From contig NZ_JBDIVE010000008.1 in assembly GCF_039631295.1 (NCBI RefSeq), positions 155,688 through 219,687 on the forward strand: a stretch of 64,000 nucleotides of DNA. The letters run 5' to 3'. The DNA comes from Viridibacterium sediminicola (GTDB lineage: Bacteria > Pseudomonadota > Gammaproteobacteria > Burkholderiales > Rhodocyclaceae). A program made the position numbers and the translations under genes. A model generated the notes under the pieces. That model did no database searches. It was not told where the DNA came from and worked only from the letters and a program-made list of their open reading frames with translations. Numbering within the stretch: position 1 is the first letter of the stretch; every line of letters starts with the position of its first letter. Of this stretch, positions 18,503 through 27,040 are shown piece by piece.

Positions 18503-19441
18503 TCAGAAGCCGGCTTCGCGTTGGGGCGAGACGGCGGCGCGGACGTTGGCTTCGGTGAGCAGGGGGGCGCAGAGCTCGATGAAGCGGTAGGCGTAGCCGC
18601 GCAGGTAGTGGCCGCGGCGGACGGCGATGCGCGTGGTGTTGAGGGCGAACAGCTCGGGCGCTTCAATGAGGCGCAGGTCGTTGTCCTTGGCTGCGTTGTA
18701 GGCGCCGGGGGCGATGATGCCGATACCGAGGCCGAGTTCGACGTAGGACTTGATGACGTCGGCGTCGAGGGCGGACATCACGATGTCTGGTGACAGATTG
18801 GCTTCGGCAAAGGCGCGGTCGATCTTGCTGCGGCCGGTAAAGCCGGTGTGATAGGTGACGATGGGGTACTCGGCGAGCGCGGCGAGGCTCAGCGGCTGCA
18901 CGTCGAGCAGGGGGTGACCGGCCGGGACGAGCACGGCGTGGTGCCAGTCGTAATAGGGGAAGGTGACCAGCTCGCTCTCGGTGTCCAGCGATTCGGTGGC
19001 GATGCCGATGTCGGCTTCGCCGGAGAGCAGCTGTTGCACGATCTCCTGCGGGCTGCCCTGGTGCAGGGCCAGGTGCACCTTGGGGTATTCCTGCTTGAAG
19101 CTAGTGACCACTTTGGGCAGGGCGTAGCGCGCCTGCGTGTGGGTGGTGACTATAGTCAGCTGGCCCTGGTCCTTCTGCGTGAACTGGTCGGCGAGCTTTT
19201 TGATGTTGCGTGCGTCGAGCAGCATGCGTTCGACGATCACCACGAGTTCCTTGCCCGGCTCGGTGAGGCCCAGCAGGCGCTTGCCACGGCGGATGAAGAG
19301 TTCGACGCCAAGCTCGTCTTCAAGGTCCTTGATGTGCTTGGAGACGCCCGGTTGCGAGGTGAACAGGGCGTTGGCGACATCGGTCAGGTTGAAGTTCTGG
19401 CGGACGGTCTCGCGGATGATGCGGAGCTGCTGGAAATTCAT
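18503..19441 (-). CDS. cysB: CysB-type LysR transcriptional regulator of sulfur assimilation
   Basis: CysB activates sulfate assimilation genes with N-acetylserine (or O-acetylserine) as inducer. The 312-residue protein has the CysB N-terminus (MNFQQLRIIRETVRQNFNLT, then the helix-turn-helix ALFTSQPGVSKHIKDLE). The effector domain is of CysB/Cbl type (IVTTHTQARYALP, SLDTESELVTFPYYDWHHAVLVP, VTYHTGFTGRSKID). It starts within the cysA stop (ATGA overlap), so the regulator is co-transcribed with the transporter it is expected to control. Cbl is the near paralogue; the operon does not decide between the two functions. Confidence 0.92.
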   Translation of the reverse strand: MNFQQLRIIRETVRQNFNLTDVANALFTSQPGVSKHIKDLEDELGVELFIRRGKRLLGLTEPGKELVVIVERMLLDARNIKKLADQFTQKDQGQLTIVTTHTQARYALPKVVTSFKQEYPKVHLALHQGSPQEIVQQLLSGEADIGIATESLDTESELVTFPYYDWHHAVLVPAGHPLLDVQPLSLAALAEYPIVTYHTGFTGRSKIDRAFAEANLSPDIVMSALDADVIKSYVELGLGIGIIAPGAYNAAKDNDLRLIEAPELFALNTTRIAVRRGHYLRGYAYRFIELCAPLLTEANVRAAVSPQREAGF

Positions 19442-20547
19442 GATGCATGCGCCTCTTTGCGTGAGCCGATGGGAGTGTCGGCAGCGTGTTCGAAGACCTT
19501 GAGACGCGAGGGGACCAGGCGTACTTCGAGGCCGTCCTTCAGTTGCAGTGCGATCAGGCGCTCGAGCGTCAGTTCGACTTCGTGGTGATGCGTGGTCTCG
19601 CCTTCCTGACGTTCGAGTTCGACACGTGCGGTCAGGCCGAAGGCGAGGATGCGCGTGATGCGGGCGCGGATGCCTTCGGCATTGTCCAGATCGGTGACGA
19701 TATCAAGTTCATGCGGGCGGGCGAAGGCGACGACTTCGGCGCCGTGCGGCAGGGCGTCTTCTTCGTGACGCAGGGCGTGATCGCCGACCTTGACTTGGCC
19801 GCTGTCGGCGCGTCCGTGGAACAGATTGACTGCGCCAAGGAAGCTGTAGACGAAGGGTGTCTTCGGCGCCGACCAGACTTCTTCGGGCGTGCCCAGTTGC
19901 TCGATGCGGCCGCGGTTCATCAGCACCACGCGGTCGGCCACTTCGAGGGCTTCTTCCTGGTCGTGGGTGACGAAGATCGAGGTGATGTGCAGCTCGTCAT
20001 GCAGGCGGCGCAGCCAGCGGCGCAGTTCCTTGCGCACCTTGGCGTCGAGCGCGCCGAAGGGTTCGTCGAGCAGCAGCACGCGCGGTTCCACCGCCAGGGC
20101 ACGCGCCAGGGCGATGCGCTGGCGCTGGCCGCCGGAGAGTTGCGAGGGGAAGCGGTCGCCGAGCCAGTCGAGCTGGACCAGCTTGAGCAGCTCGCTGACC
20201 TTTTCGCGGATCTTCGCTTCCGACGGGCGCTCGCTGCGCGGCTTGACGCGCAGGCCGAAAGCGACGTTATCAAACACGGTCATGTGGCGGAACAGGGCGT
20301 AGTGTTGGAACACGAAGCCGACCTGACGCTCGCGCACATGGGTGTCGGAGGCGTCAGTGCCTTCGAGGATCACATTGCCGGCGTCGGCGTTTTCGAGGCC
20401 GGCGATGATGCGCAGCAGGGTGGTCTTGCCGCAACCGGAGGGGCCGAGCAGGGCGACCAGTTCGCCAGTCGGGAAATCCAGCGTGACATTGTCGAGGGCG
20501 ACGAAGTTGCCGAAGCGCTTTTGTATGTTCTGAACTTGGATGCTCAT
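19438..20547 (-). CDS. cysA: sulfate/thiosulfate ABC transporter ATPase
   Basis: CysA powers sulfate and thiosulfate import. The 369-residue protein has Walker A GPSGCGKT (about 36-43), Q-loop FVFQHYALFRHM, signature LSGGQRQRIALARAL, Walker B VLLLDEPFGALD, and a C-terminal TOBE-type regulatory region. I chose the ATG at 20547, where the CysA start MSIQVQNIQKRFG begins; the longer frame runs through the cysW 3' end. Length matches the family (about 350-370). It lies between cysW (22 bp gap) and cysB (4-base overlap). Confidence 0.95.
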   Translation of the reverse strand: MSIQVQNIQKRFGNFVALDNVTLDFPTGELVALLGPSGCGKTTLLRIIAGLENADAGNVILEGTDASDTHVRERQVGFVFQHYALFRHMTVFDNVAFGLRVKPRSERPSEAKIREKVSELLKLVQLDWLGDRFPSQLSGGQRQRIALARALAVEPRVLLLDEPFGALDAKVRKELRRWLRRLHDELHITSIFVTHDQEEALEVADRVVLMNRGRIEQLGTPEEVWSAPKTPFVYSFLGAVNLFHGRADSGQVKVGDHALRHEEDALPHGAEVVAFARPHELDIVTDLDNAEGIRARITRILAFGLTARVELERQEGETTHHHEVELTLERLIALQLKDGLEVRLVPSRLKVFEHAADTPIGSRKEAHAS

Positions 20548-20569
20548 TTTTGACTTTCTTCCGACTGAC

Positions 20570-21469
20570 TTATTCTGCGGCGGCTTCGCGTGCTGCCACG
20601 GCGGCACGCCATTCGATGAACTGCTTGAGAACCAGGGTGACCAGGGCCAGCAGGGCCAGCAGCGAGGCCACCGAGAATGCAGCTGCAAACTGGTACTCGT
20701 TGTAGAGGATCTCGATCTGCAGCGGCAGCGTATTGGTTAGACCACGGATGTGACCGGAGACCACGCTCACCGCGCCGAACTCGCCCATGGCGCGGGCATT
20801 ACACAAGACCACGCCGTAGATCAGACCCCATTTCACATTGGGCAGGGTGACGTGCCAGAAGGTCTGCCAGCCACTGGCGCCAAGTACCACGGCGGCTTCT
20901 TCCTCGTCCTTGCCTTGCGCCTGCATCAGCGGGATCAGCTCGCGCGCCACGAAGGGGAAGGTGACGAAAATGGTGGCCAGCACGATGCCCGGCACGGCAA
21001 ACACGATCTTGATGTCATGCGCTTGCAGCCAGGGGCCGAACCAACCCTGTGAGCCGAACAGCAGGATGTAGATCAGGCCGGCGACAACCGGCGATACCGA
21101 GAAGGGCAGGTCGATCAGGGTGATCAGCAGCTGCTTGCCACGGAAATCGAACTTGGCGATCGCCCAGGCAGCCGACACACCGAACACCAGATTCAGCGGC
21201 ACGGCAATCGCGGCAGCGATCAGCGTGAGCTTGATCGCCGAGAGGGTGTCCGGTTCAGTGACCGCAGCGGTGTAGGCGTCCCAGCCTTTCTTGAGGCCTT
21301 CGACAAACACCGTGATCAGCGGAAACAGCAGGAAGCAGGTGAAGAACAGCAGCGATACCGCGAGGATGCTCCACTTCACCCAGCTCGCGTCGCGCGTGGC
21401 CGGGCTGTCCTCGTAATGGCGATGTTGCTGCAGTGCGCCTGCGTGCAAAGCGGTGACGACGCCAGCCAT
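20570..21469 (-). CDS. cysW: sulfate ABC transporter permease CysW
   Basis: This is one of the two membrane subunits of the sulfate importer. The 299 residues show six hydrophobic segments and the binding-protein-dependent transport EAA loop (KDEEEAAVVLGASGWQTFWHVTLPN). The CysW-specific stretch NARAMGEFGAVSVVSGHIRG is present. The first 25 residues are a hydrophilic, His-containing extension before the family start. The ATG shares one base with the cysT stop (TAATG), indicating coupled translation. Confidence 0.95.
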   Translation of the reverse strand: MAGVVTALHAGALQQHRHYEDSPATRDASWVKWSILAVSLLFFTCFLLFPLITVFVEGLKKGWDAYTAAVTEPDTLSAIKLTLIAAAIAVPLNLVFGVSAAWAIAKFDFRGKQLLITLIDLPFSVSPVVAGLIYILLFGSQGWFGPWLQAHDIKIVFAVPGIVLATIFVTFPFVARELIPLMQAQGKDEEEAAVVLGASGWQTFWHVTLPNVKWGLIYGVVLCNARAMGEFGAVSVVSGHIRGLTNTLPLQIEILYNEYQFAAAFSVASLLALLALVTLVLKQFIEWRAAVAAREAAAE

Positions 21470-22323
21470 TATTCAACTCTCCCGATGCGGTTCGAGGCCC
21501 AGGCCTGCAAACCATTGATGATGAACAGCAAGACAAAAGACAGCAGCAGCATGACCACGGCAATCCCGGTGGCGCCTGTGTAGTCGTATTGCTCCAGCTT
21601 GGTGATGATCATCAGCGGCGTGATCTCCGAGATCATCGGGATATTGCCGGCAATGAAGATCACCGAACCGTATTCTCCGACCGCGCGGGCAAAGGCCAGC
21701 GCAAAGCCGGTCAGCAGCGCGGGCAGCAAGGCCGGCAGCAGCACCAGGCGGAAGGTCTGCCAGCGCTTGGCACCGAGACTGGCGGCGGCTTCTTCAAGCT
21801 CGGTTTCCAGCTCTTCGAGCACCGGCTGCACGGTACGCACCACGAAGGGCAGGCCGATGAAAATCAGCGCAATCAGGATGCCCCAGGGCGTGAAGGCGAT
21901 ACGGATGCCGTGTTCAGCCGCGAGCGAGCCGACCCAGCCCTTGGGCGCATAGATGGCGGTGAGCGCGATGCCGGCCACGGCGGTGGGCAGGCAGAAGGGC
22001 AGGTCGACCAGGGCATCGATCAGCTTGCGACCGGGGAAGCGGTAGCGCACCAGGCTCCAGGCCAGCAGCAGGCCGAACACGCTGTTGATCGCGGCGGCGA
22101 TCAGCGCCGCACCGAAGGAGAGCCGGTAAGAGGCCATTACGCGCGGCGAGGTCACGGTTTGCCAGAAGTGCTCCCAGCCGCCGCTGGCGGTCTTGAAGAA
22201 CACCGCTGCAAGCGGGATCAGCACGATCAGGGAGAGATAAAGCAGGCTGAAGCCCAGCGTCAGCCTGAAGCCGGGCAGGACGCGTCTGGGTTTGGCGGGA
22301 GGGGTGTGGGTGATGGCAGTCAT
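21469..22323 (-). CDS. cysT: sulfate ABC transporter permease CysT (CysU)
   Basis: This is the first gene of the sulfate transport operon. The 284-residue membrane protein has six hydrophobic segments, the CysT motif FARAVGEYGSVIFIAGNIP, and an EAA loop (LEEAAASLGAKRWQTFRLVLLP). AAGGAACA precedes the ATG. No sulfate-binding protein gene (sbp or cysP) lies upstream; it must be encoded elsewhere. Confidence 0.95.
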   Translation of the reverse strand: MTAITHTPPAKPRRVLPGFRLTLGFSLLYLSLIVLIPLAAVFFKTASGGWEHFWQTVTSPRVMASYRLSFGAALIAAAINSVFGLLLAWSLVRYRFPGRKLIDALVDLPFCLPTAVAGIALTAIYAPKGWVGSLAAEHGIRIAFTPWGILIALIFIGLPFVVRTVQPVLEELETELEEAAASLGAKRWQTFRLVLLPALLPALLTGFALAFARAVGEYGSVIFIAGNIPMISEITPLMIITKLEQYDYTGATGIAVVMLLLSFVLLFIINGLQAWASNRIGRVE

Positions 22324-22617
22324 TGTTCCTTGCTCTGCTTGTCCTTGAACACAGTGGCCTGTGTTTCGTTCGAGCGCCCAGTCTATGAAGCAATGCTTAG
22401 ATCAATAAATAATAAATAGTGTTTTGTTTATTCTTTAGTTTTATATAGAAAAATGCTTGCGGTGACGGTGTTCTTTCCGCAACCTTGTGCGTTAAGGCTT
22501 GATGACGTGGTTTTTCGGCGCATGCTGTGCTGAACGCTCGTCGCCCGGCGTGCATGTGGCATCTACTTTGCTACATGCTTGCCGTTAGTGCAGTCATGTA
22601 TTTGCAATGGAGTTGTG
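22324..22617. promoter_or_regulatory. divergent control region of the cys operon and the amidotransferase gene
   Basis: The 294 bases hold no gene. They contain the AT-richest stretch of this part of the window (about 22395-22455, AATAAATAATAAATAG and TTTGTTTATTCTTTAG). That composition fits a CysB-binding activation region upstream of cysT, because CysB sites are AT-rich and poorly conserved. I cannot assign -35 and -10 elements with confidence. Confidence 0.4.
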
Positions 22618-23406
22618 ATGTGCCAGTTGTTGGCGATGAATTCCTTCAAGCCTGCGCGGCTTGATTTCTCGCTCGCAGGCTTTCTGCGACGCGGTGGCGA
22701 GACCGGCGAACACGCCGACGGCTGGGGCGCCGCCTTCTTCGGCGAGGAAGGCTGCCGTCACATCATCGATGAGCAGGCTTCGGCCCGCTCGCCGCTGGCG
22801 CAGGCGGTGCAGCAGCAAGCGGTCAGCGCTTGCAACATCATCGTGCATATCCGCAAGGCCACGCGTGGTGCAGTAACCAGCGAAAACTGCCATCCTTTTG
22901 TGCGCAAGCTGTGGGGCCGCGAATGGGCATTTGCCCACAATGGCACACTGGAACAGGTCGATGCCTCTGCCACGGGGCATTTCCGCGCCGTCGGTCAGAC
23001 CGATAGCGAGCTGGCCTTCTGCAGCCTGCTCAATGCCTTGCGTGAGGAGTTCGGCGAGCAGGCGCCCGAGCTGCAGGCGCAGATTGATTGCCTCGACGCC
23101 GTCAGCGCCAAGCTGGCCCGCCATGGCAGCTTCAATTTCGTGATGTCCAATGGCGAGACCCTGTTCGCACGCCGCGCCACCGAACTGAGCTACGTGCAGC
23201 GCGCCTATCCCTTCGGCTGCGCACGTCTGCTCGATTGCGCGATGAACATCGATTTCGCGCGCCACAACCATCTCGACGACCGCATGGTTATCGTCGCCAC
23301 GGCGCCGCTCACCGATGAAGCCTGGCAGCCGCTGCCGCAAGGCGAGGTGATCGCCTTTCAGCGCGGCATGGCGCACACCGCCTCGCCGATGCAGTTCGCG
23401 GTGTAG
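22618..23406 (+). CDS. class II glutamine amidotransferase (YafJ type)
   Basis: The 262-residue protein is an N-terminal-nucleophile glutamine amidotransferase. Cys2 becomes the N-terminal nucleophile after Met removal (MCQLLAMN). Other family features are EHADGWGAAFF, HIRKATRGAVTSENCHPF, WAFAHNGTL and VGQTDSELAFC. The ATG at 22618 was chosen because it places this cysteine second; the upstream in-frame start does not. No synthase domain is attached, so the ammonia acceptor is unknown, as for YafJ in general. It diverges from the cys operon. Confidence 0.85.
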   Translation: MCQLLAMNSFKPARLDFSLAGFLRRGGETGEHADGWGAAFFGEEGCRHIIDEQASARSPLAQAVQQQAVSACNIIVHIRKATRGAVTSENCHPFVRKLWGREWAFAHNGTLEQVDASATGHFRAVGQTDSELAFCSLLNALREEFGEQAPELQAQIDCLDAVSAKLARHGSFNFVMSNGETLFARRATELSYVQRAYPFGCARLLDCAMNIDFARHNHLDDRMVIVATAPLTDEAWQPLPQGEVIAFQRGMAHTASPMQFAV

Positions 23407-23420
23407 CGCGGCTCAGTGGT

Positions 23421-24467
23421 TCAGCGGTTCAGGCGCAGCGCCTGACCATGGCGCAGGCGCGTTTCCAGCGCCTGGCCAAAGCGCGAGATGCCGTAGCAGA
23501 ACGCCCAATACACCAGGGCGATGAATAGATACGCCTCCAGGTAGAACGGCCGCCAGTCCGGATCGCCGCCCAGCGCCAGCGACAGTGCGCCGGTGAGTTC
23601 GTGCAGGCTGACGATGGAGATCAGCGAGGTGTCCTTGAAGATGCCGACGAAGTTGCTGATCAGCGCCGGCAGCGCAGCGCGGAAGGCTTGCGGCAGCACG
23701 ATGTAGCGCATCGCCTGGCTGTAGCGCATACCCAGCGCCAGCGCACTTTGATATTGCGTTGCCGAGACCGCCTGCAGGCCGCCGCGAATCACTTCCGCCA
23801 GATAGGCCGCCGCAAACAAGGCGATGGCGATGATCACGCGCGGCAGCATGTCCACATGCCAGGCCTGCGGCAGCAGCAGTGGGAACAGGAAGGCCGCCAT
23901 GAACAGCAGGCTGATCAAGGGCACGCCGCGCACCAGTTCGATGTAGCTGGCGCAGAGGCTTTTCAGCAGTGGCAGTTGCGAGCGCCGCCCGAGCGCCAGC
24001 AGGCAAGCCAGCGGCAACGCCAGGACCGTTCCGCTGATGGCGACGATCAGGGTCAGTGGCAAGCCACCCCATTGCGCGCTCGGAACGCGGGCGAGCCCCA
24101 GGATGCCGCCGTACATGAGCACGCCGACACAGGCTGCGAGCAACAGCCAGGCGCCAACCAGGGCGGGGCGCCACAGGCGTGGCCAGCAGCTGCCCAGCAG
24201 GGCGAGGATGATCAGCAGCGAGGCGAGCAAGGGGCGCCATTGCTCGGCATAGGGATAGCGACCAAACAGCAGCAGGCGGTGCTTCTCCGCCAGCACGCCC
24301 CAGCAGGCGCCAACGCCGCGCGCCGCGCGGCAGGCCTCGGCGTCGGCGCCGAACACCGCATGCGTCAGGCCCCATTGCCAGGCTGGAATCAGGCATAGCA
24401 CGGCGAGGGCGAGCCACAGCAGCGTCTGCAGATGATGCGGCCAGCGCGCCAGCAAGCTTGAGTTCAT
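23421..24467 (-). CDS. amino-acid ABC transporter permease (AapM/YhdY type)
   Basis: The 348-residue membrane protein belongs to the His/Glu/Gln/Arg-type permease family. It has three N-terminal hydrophobic segments, a periplasmic region with two cysteines, and the permease core (about 140-340). The core contains YIELVRGVPLISLLFM, AAYLAEVIRGGLQAV and the EAA-type ALGMRYSQAMRYIVLPQAFR. The ATG overlaps the upstream permease stop as ATGA. The binding protein and ATPase expected for this importer are not in the window. Confidence 0.88.
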   Translation of the reverse strand: MNSSLLARWPHHLQTLLWLALAVLCLIPAWQWGLTHAVFGADAEACRAARGVGACWGVLAEKHRLLLFGRYPYAEQWRPLLASLLIILALLGSCWPRLWRPALVGAWLLLAACVGVLMYGGILGLARVPSAQWGGLPLTLIVAISGTVLALPLACLLALGRRSQLPLLKSLCASYIELVRGVPLISLLFMAAFLFPLLLPQAWHVDMLPRVIIAIALFAAAYLAEVIRGGLQAVSATQYQSALALGMRYSQAMRYIVLPQAFRAALPALISNFVGIFKDTSLISIVSLHELTGALSLALGGDPDWRPFYLEAYLFIALVYWAFCYGISRFGQALETRLRHGQALRLNR

Positions 24468-25444
24468 GCTTCACCCCGCAAGGCGATGCGCGCATTGAAA
24501 AGATTCAGCAGCACCGCCGTCAGCAAAGACAAGCTCAGGTAACTGGCCATCACCACCACAATGCATTCGAAGGCGCGACCGCTCTGGTTGAGCGCGGTAT
24601 TTGAAATGGATACCAGATCGGGGTAGCCGACGGCCACTGCCAGTGAGGAATTCTTGATCAGGTTGAGGTACTGGTTGCCCAGCGGCGGCACGATGCTGCG
24701 CAGTGCCAGTGGCAGGGTCACGTAGCGCATCACCTGGCCGGGGCGCATGCCCAGCGCGCGGGCCGCGTCGAGCTGGCCGTCAGGCACGGCGAGGATGCCG
24801 CCGCGCACGATCTCGGCGATGAACACTGCGCCATAGACGCTCAGCGTCAGCAGCACGGCGAGGTATTCGGGACTCAGCGACCAGCCGCCCTCGACGCCGA
24901 AACCGGCGACTTCCGGCAGCTGCCAGTGGCAGCCCGCCGCGCAATCGAGCACAGGCATGAACAGCCCGCTGCGCGCCAGCAGCACGCCCGGCAGCAGATG
25001 GATGGCAGCCTCGGCATCGGGCAGCAGATTGCTGAGCGTGAAATAGATCATCAAGAGCTGCAGCAGCAAGGGGATGTTGCGCACCGTCTCGATGATCAGG
25101 CCGCAGATACGCCGCGTGATCGTGTGGGTCGACAGGCGGCCAATTCCCAGCGCGGTGCCGAGCAGGCTGGCCAGCACGATGGCCGGCAAGGCGGCGCGCA
25201 AGCTGTTGAGCAGGCCGACAACGAAGGCGCGCCACAGGCTCTGGCTGGCATCGTAATCGAGCAGGCTTTCGCTGATCTCGAAGCCGGCCGGTTGCAGCAG
25301 AAAGTCGAAGCCGGCGCGGATGCCGCGCGCGCGCATCGCCTCCAGCGCGTTATGCCCGAGCCATGCGATCAGCAAGGCGAACAGGAGTAGGATGAAGAGC
25401 TGCGGCAGGTAGCGGCGCAGCCAGGCAGGAATCGATGCAGACAT
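24464..25444 (-). CDS. amino-acid ABC transporter permease (AapQ/YhdX type)
   Basis: This 326-residue partner permease has the same family signature: TVRNIPLLLQLLMIYF, GAVFIAEIVRGGILAV, and ALGMRPGQVMRYVTLPLALR with LNLIKNSSLAVAVGYPDL. A large loop between the second and third core segments (about 155-195) contains two cysteines. In AapJQMP/YhdWXYZ systems the order is binding protein, Q, M, ATPase. Here only Q and M are present, followed by the convergent amidotransferase. Confidence 0.88.
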   Translation of the reverse strand: MSASIPAWLRRYLPQLFILLLFALLIAWLGHNALEAMRARGIRAGFDFLLQPAGFEISESLLDYDASQSLWRAFVVGLLNSLRAALPAIVLASLLGTALGIGRLSTHTITRRICGLIIETVRNIPLLLQLLMIYFTLSNLLPDAEAAIHLLPGVLLARSGLFMPVLDCAAGCHWQLPEVAGFGVEGGWSLSPEYLAVLLTLSVYGAVFIAEIVRGGILAVPDGQLDAARALGMRPGQVMRYVTLPLALRSIVPPLGNQYLNLIKNSSLAVAVGYPDLVSISNTALNQSGRAFECIVVVMASYLSLSLLTAVLLNLFNARIALRGEA

Positions 25445-25592
25445 GGCTGCGATGATAGCGCTTCATTGCATGGCAGCCAGCAATTGACGCGGCTGCGCGC
25501 AACTTTGTAACGCGGCGCATGTCCTAATGCTTGAACGGCCCGCATGTGCATTCTGTACATGATGCCGTCTCGACATTTTTCAGGAGACTCTC

Positions 25593-25892
25593 ATGGCGAA
25601 TACAACTTCTAGTTTGCTCGACGAATCGAAAGACATCCTGCAGGAAACCGAACAGCTGCTCTCCGAAGTGGCGGACGCAACCGGTGAAGAAGCCAAGGCT
25701 TTGCAAGCGCGCATCATCGCCGGCTTGCGTGACGCCAAGGCGCGCCTGGGCGAAGCGGAAGAAGTGGCCGTTGCCAAGGCCAAGGCCGCTGCGCGTGTGA
25801 CCGATGAATACGTGCATGCCAATCCCTGGAAAGCTATCGGCGTCGGTGCCGTGGTCGGCCTGCTGGTCGGCGCGCTGATCGCGCGTCGCTAG
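25593..25892 (+). CDS. DUF883 (YqjD/ElaB-type) membrane-anchored protein
   Basis: The 99-residue protein has a long charged helix (about 8-70, rich in Glu/Lys/Ala), then the family motif TDEYVHANPWKAIGVGAVVGLLVGALIARR, a single C-terminal membrane anchor. YqjD and ElaB in E. coli are stationary-phase inner-membrane proteins that associate with ribosomes. A CAGGAGAC site precedes the ATG. It is the first of three adjacent yqjD-yqjE-yqjK-like genes. Confidence 0.88.
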   Translation: MANTTSSLLDESKDILQETEQLLSEVADATGEEAKALQARIIAGLRDAKARLGEAEEVAVAKAKAAARVTDEYVHANPWKAIGVGAVVGLLVGALIARR

Positions 25893-25893
25893 G

Positions 25894-26280
25894 ATGGGGA
25901 GCGGACTCTCCGAGCGTCTGCGACGCCTGCTGGGCCATGCGGCGGCGCTGGCCGCCACCCGCGTGGACCTCTTCGGGCTGGAGCTGCAGGAAGAGCTGGA
26001 GCGCCAGATCAAGCATCTGGCGCTGCTGCTGGGCGTCTTGCTGTGCGCCGCGCTGGCCGCCATTTTTGGCGCCGTGCTGGTTCTTGTGCTGGCCTGGCAC
26101 AGTGGTCATCTGTTGGCGGCGGCGACTGCGCTGATGCTGTGTTTTGCGGCGCTGGCGCTGGCTGGCTTTGTGGTTCTGCGCCGTTGTCTGCAGCGTGCGC
26201 CGACGCCCTTTGCGGTCACCCTGGAGGAGTTTCAGCGTGATGCCGAAAGCATGCGCACGGCTCGGGAGTCCGACTCATGA
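25894..26280 (+). CDS. YqjE-type phage-holin-family membrane protein
   Basis: The 128-residue protein has an amphipathic N-terminus (LRRLLGHAAALAATRVDLFGLELQEEL) and two adjacent membrane segments (about 45-68 and 75-95), the layout of the YqjE/Holin_X family. It starts one base after the DUF883 stop and ends overlapping the next ATG. Despite the family name there is no phage context here. Confidence 0.82.
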   Translation: MGSGLSERLRRLLGHAAALAATRVDLFGLELQEELERQIKHLALLLGVLLCAALAAIFGAVLVLVLAWHSGHLLAAATALMLCFAALALAGFVVLRRCLQRAPTPFAVTLEEFQRDAESMRTARESDS

Positions 26281-26633
26281 ATGAACGTCAGCTGACCCGT
26301 CAATTGCGCAAGCAGGCCTTGCAGCTGCAGGCGCGCCGTTATCGCCTGAGCATCCGGCAAGACATTGCCGCGCTGGCCGAACCCTTTACGCACAGCGCCA
26401 GCGAGCTTGGGCAGGGCTTTTTGCGCGGCCATTGGGCCGAGATTTTCAGCACCCTGTTGTCTGTTCTGCCGGGGCGCTGGAGCCGCATCCTCAGCATGGG
26501 CAGCGTGGCTTGGCAGTTGGCGCGCCGGGTGCTTGCCAAGCGCGCGGCGCAGGCCGGCGATACGGACACAGAGGAGGCCGCAAAAGAGGCCGCACAGAAG
26601 GCGACTGCGCCGGCAAAGGAAAAAGCCCGCTGA
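26277..26633 (+). CDS. YqjK-like basic protein
   Basis: The 118-residue protein is basic at the N-terminus (RQLTRQLRKQALQLQARRYRLSIR split over two helices) and ends in an Ala/Lys/Glu-rich tail. A moderately hydrophobic middle (FSTLLSVLPGRWSRILSMGSVAWQLAR) is present. It overlaps the yqjE-like gene by ATGA. The assignment rests on weak similarity and on gene order, since yqjK usually follows yqjD-yqjE. Confidence 0.6.
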   Translation: MNERQLTRQLRKQALQLQARRYRLSIRQDIAALAEPFTHSASELGQGFLRGHWAEIFSTLLSVLPGRWSRILSMGSVAWQLARRVLAKRAAQAGDTDTEEAAKEAAQKATAPAKEKAR

Positions 26634-26653
26634 TGCCTGTGGCATGAGCGGGC
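26618..26653 (-). terminator. intrinsic terminator for the leftward gene at 26682-26909
   Basis: GCCCGCTnATGCC and GGCATnAGCGGGC pair around a 3-base loop. On the minus strand the hairpin is followed by TTTTTCC. It overlaps the end of the yqjK-like gene and serves the convergent small membrane gene. Confidence 0.75.
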
Positions 26654-26681
26654 CAGTTGCGGCGGAACTTGCCGTGCCGCT

Positions 26682-26909
26682 TCAGTCCTTGTGGAACAGA
26701 CTGTAGATGTCAGCGCCGAAAATCGCCACGGCCAGTACGATGCAGGCCAGCGGTGCGATGCGCAATCCAGCAAACGCGGCGACGATGGCGATCAGCAGGA
26801 AGGTCGCGGCGTAGCACTCGGCACAGACGTGCGGGTTGTAGCGGAACGCCTGCCAGCGGTCGCGCAGGCTGATTGCGCGGGTGCTGCCCGCTCGATTGCT
26901 GGGTGTCAT
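26682..26909 (-). CDS. small two-segment membrane protein, unknown
   Basis: The 75-residue protein has a basic N-terminus (NRAGSTRAISLRDRWQAFRY), a CAEC motif and two hydrophobic segments (about 37-70). AAGGAGACC precedes the chosen ATG at a good distance, so I prefer it to an ATG eight codons upstream. I recognise no family. Confidence 0.6.
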   Translation of the reverse strand: MTPSNRAGSTRAISLRDRWQAFRYNPHVCAECYAATFLLIAIVAAFAGLRIAPLACIVLAVAIFGADIYSLFHKD

Positions 26910-27040
26910 GATGGTCTCCTTCCACACACACAAAGCCTCTTTGTTTCATGCTAGGCCGTGATTCGGGCGCGGCCGGGAAATCATGCGCAGATTTGATCTG
27001 GCTTAAATCTCACCGGTCGCTGTGGCAGGAGACGCGTCGC

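Noticed and set aside
19486..20553. 355-residue plus-strand frame opposite cysA
   Set aside because: Antisense shadow of a complete ABC ATPase with all motifs in place.
23413..24495. 360-residue minus-strand frame overlapping the AapM permease in another frame
   Set aside because: Arg/Ala-rich with no membrane pattern; the permease frame carries the EAA loop and the ATGA overlap.
25894..26280. Holin-family gene as sign of a prophage
   Set aside because: The yqjD-yqjE-yqjK order is a bacterial stress set; there are no other phage genes nearby.
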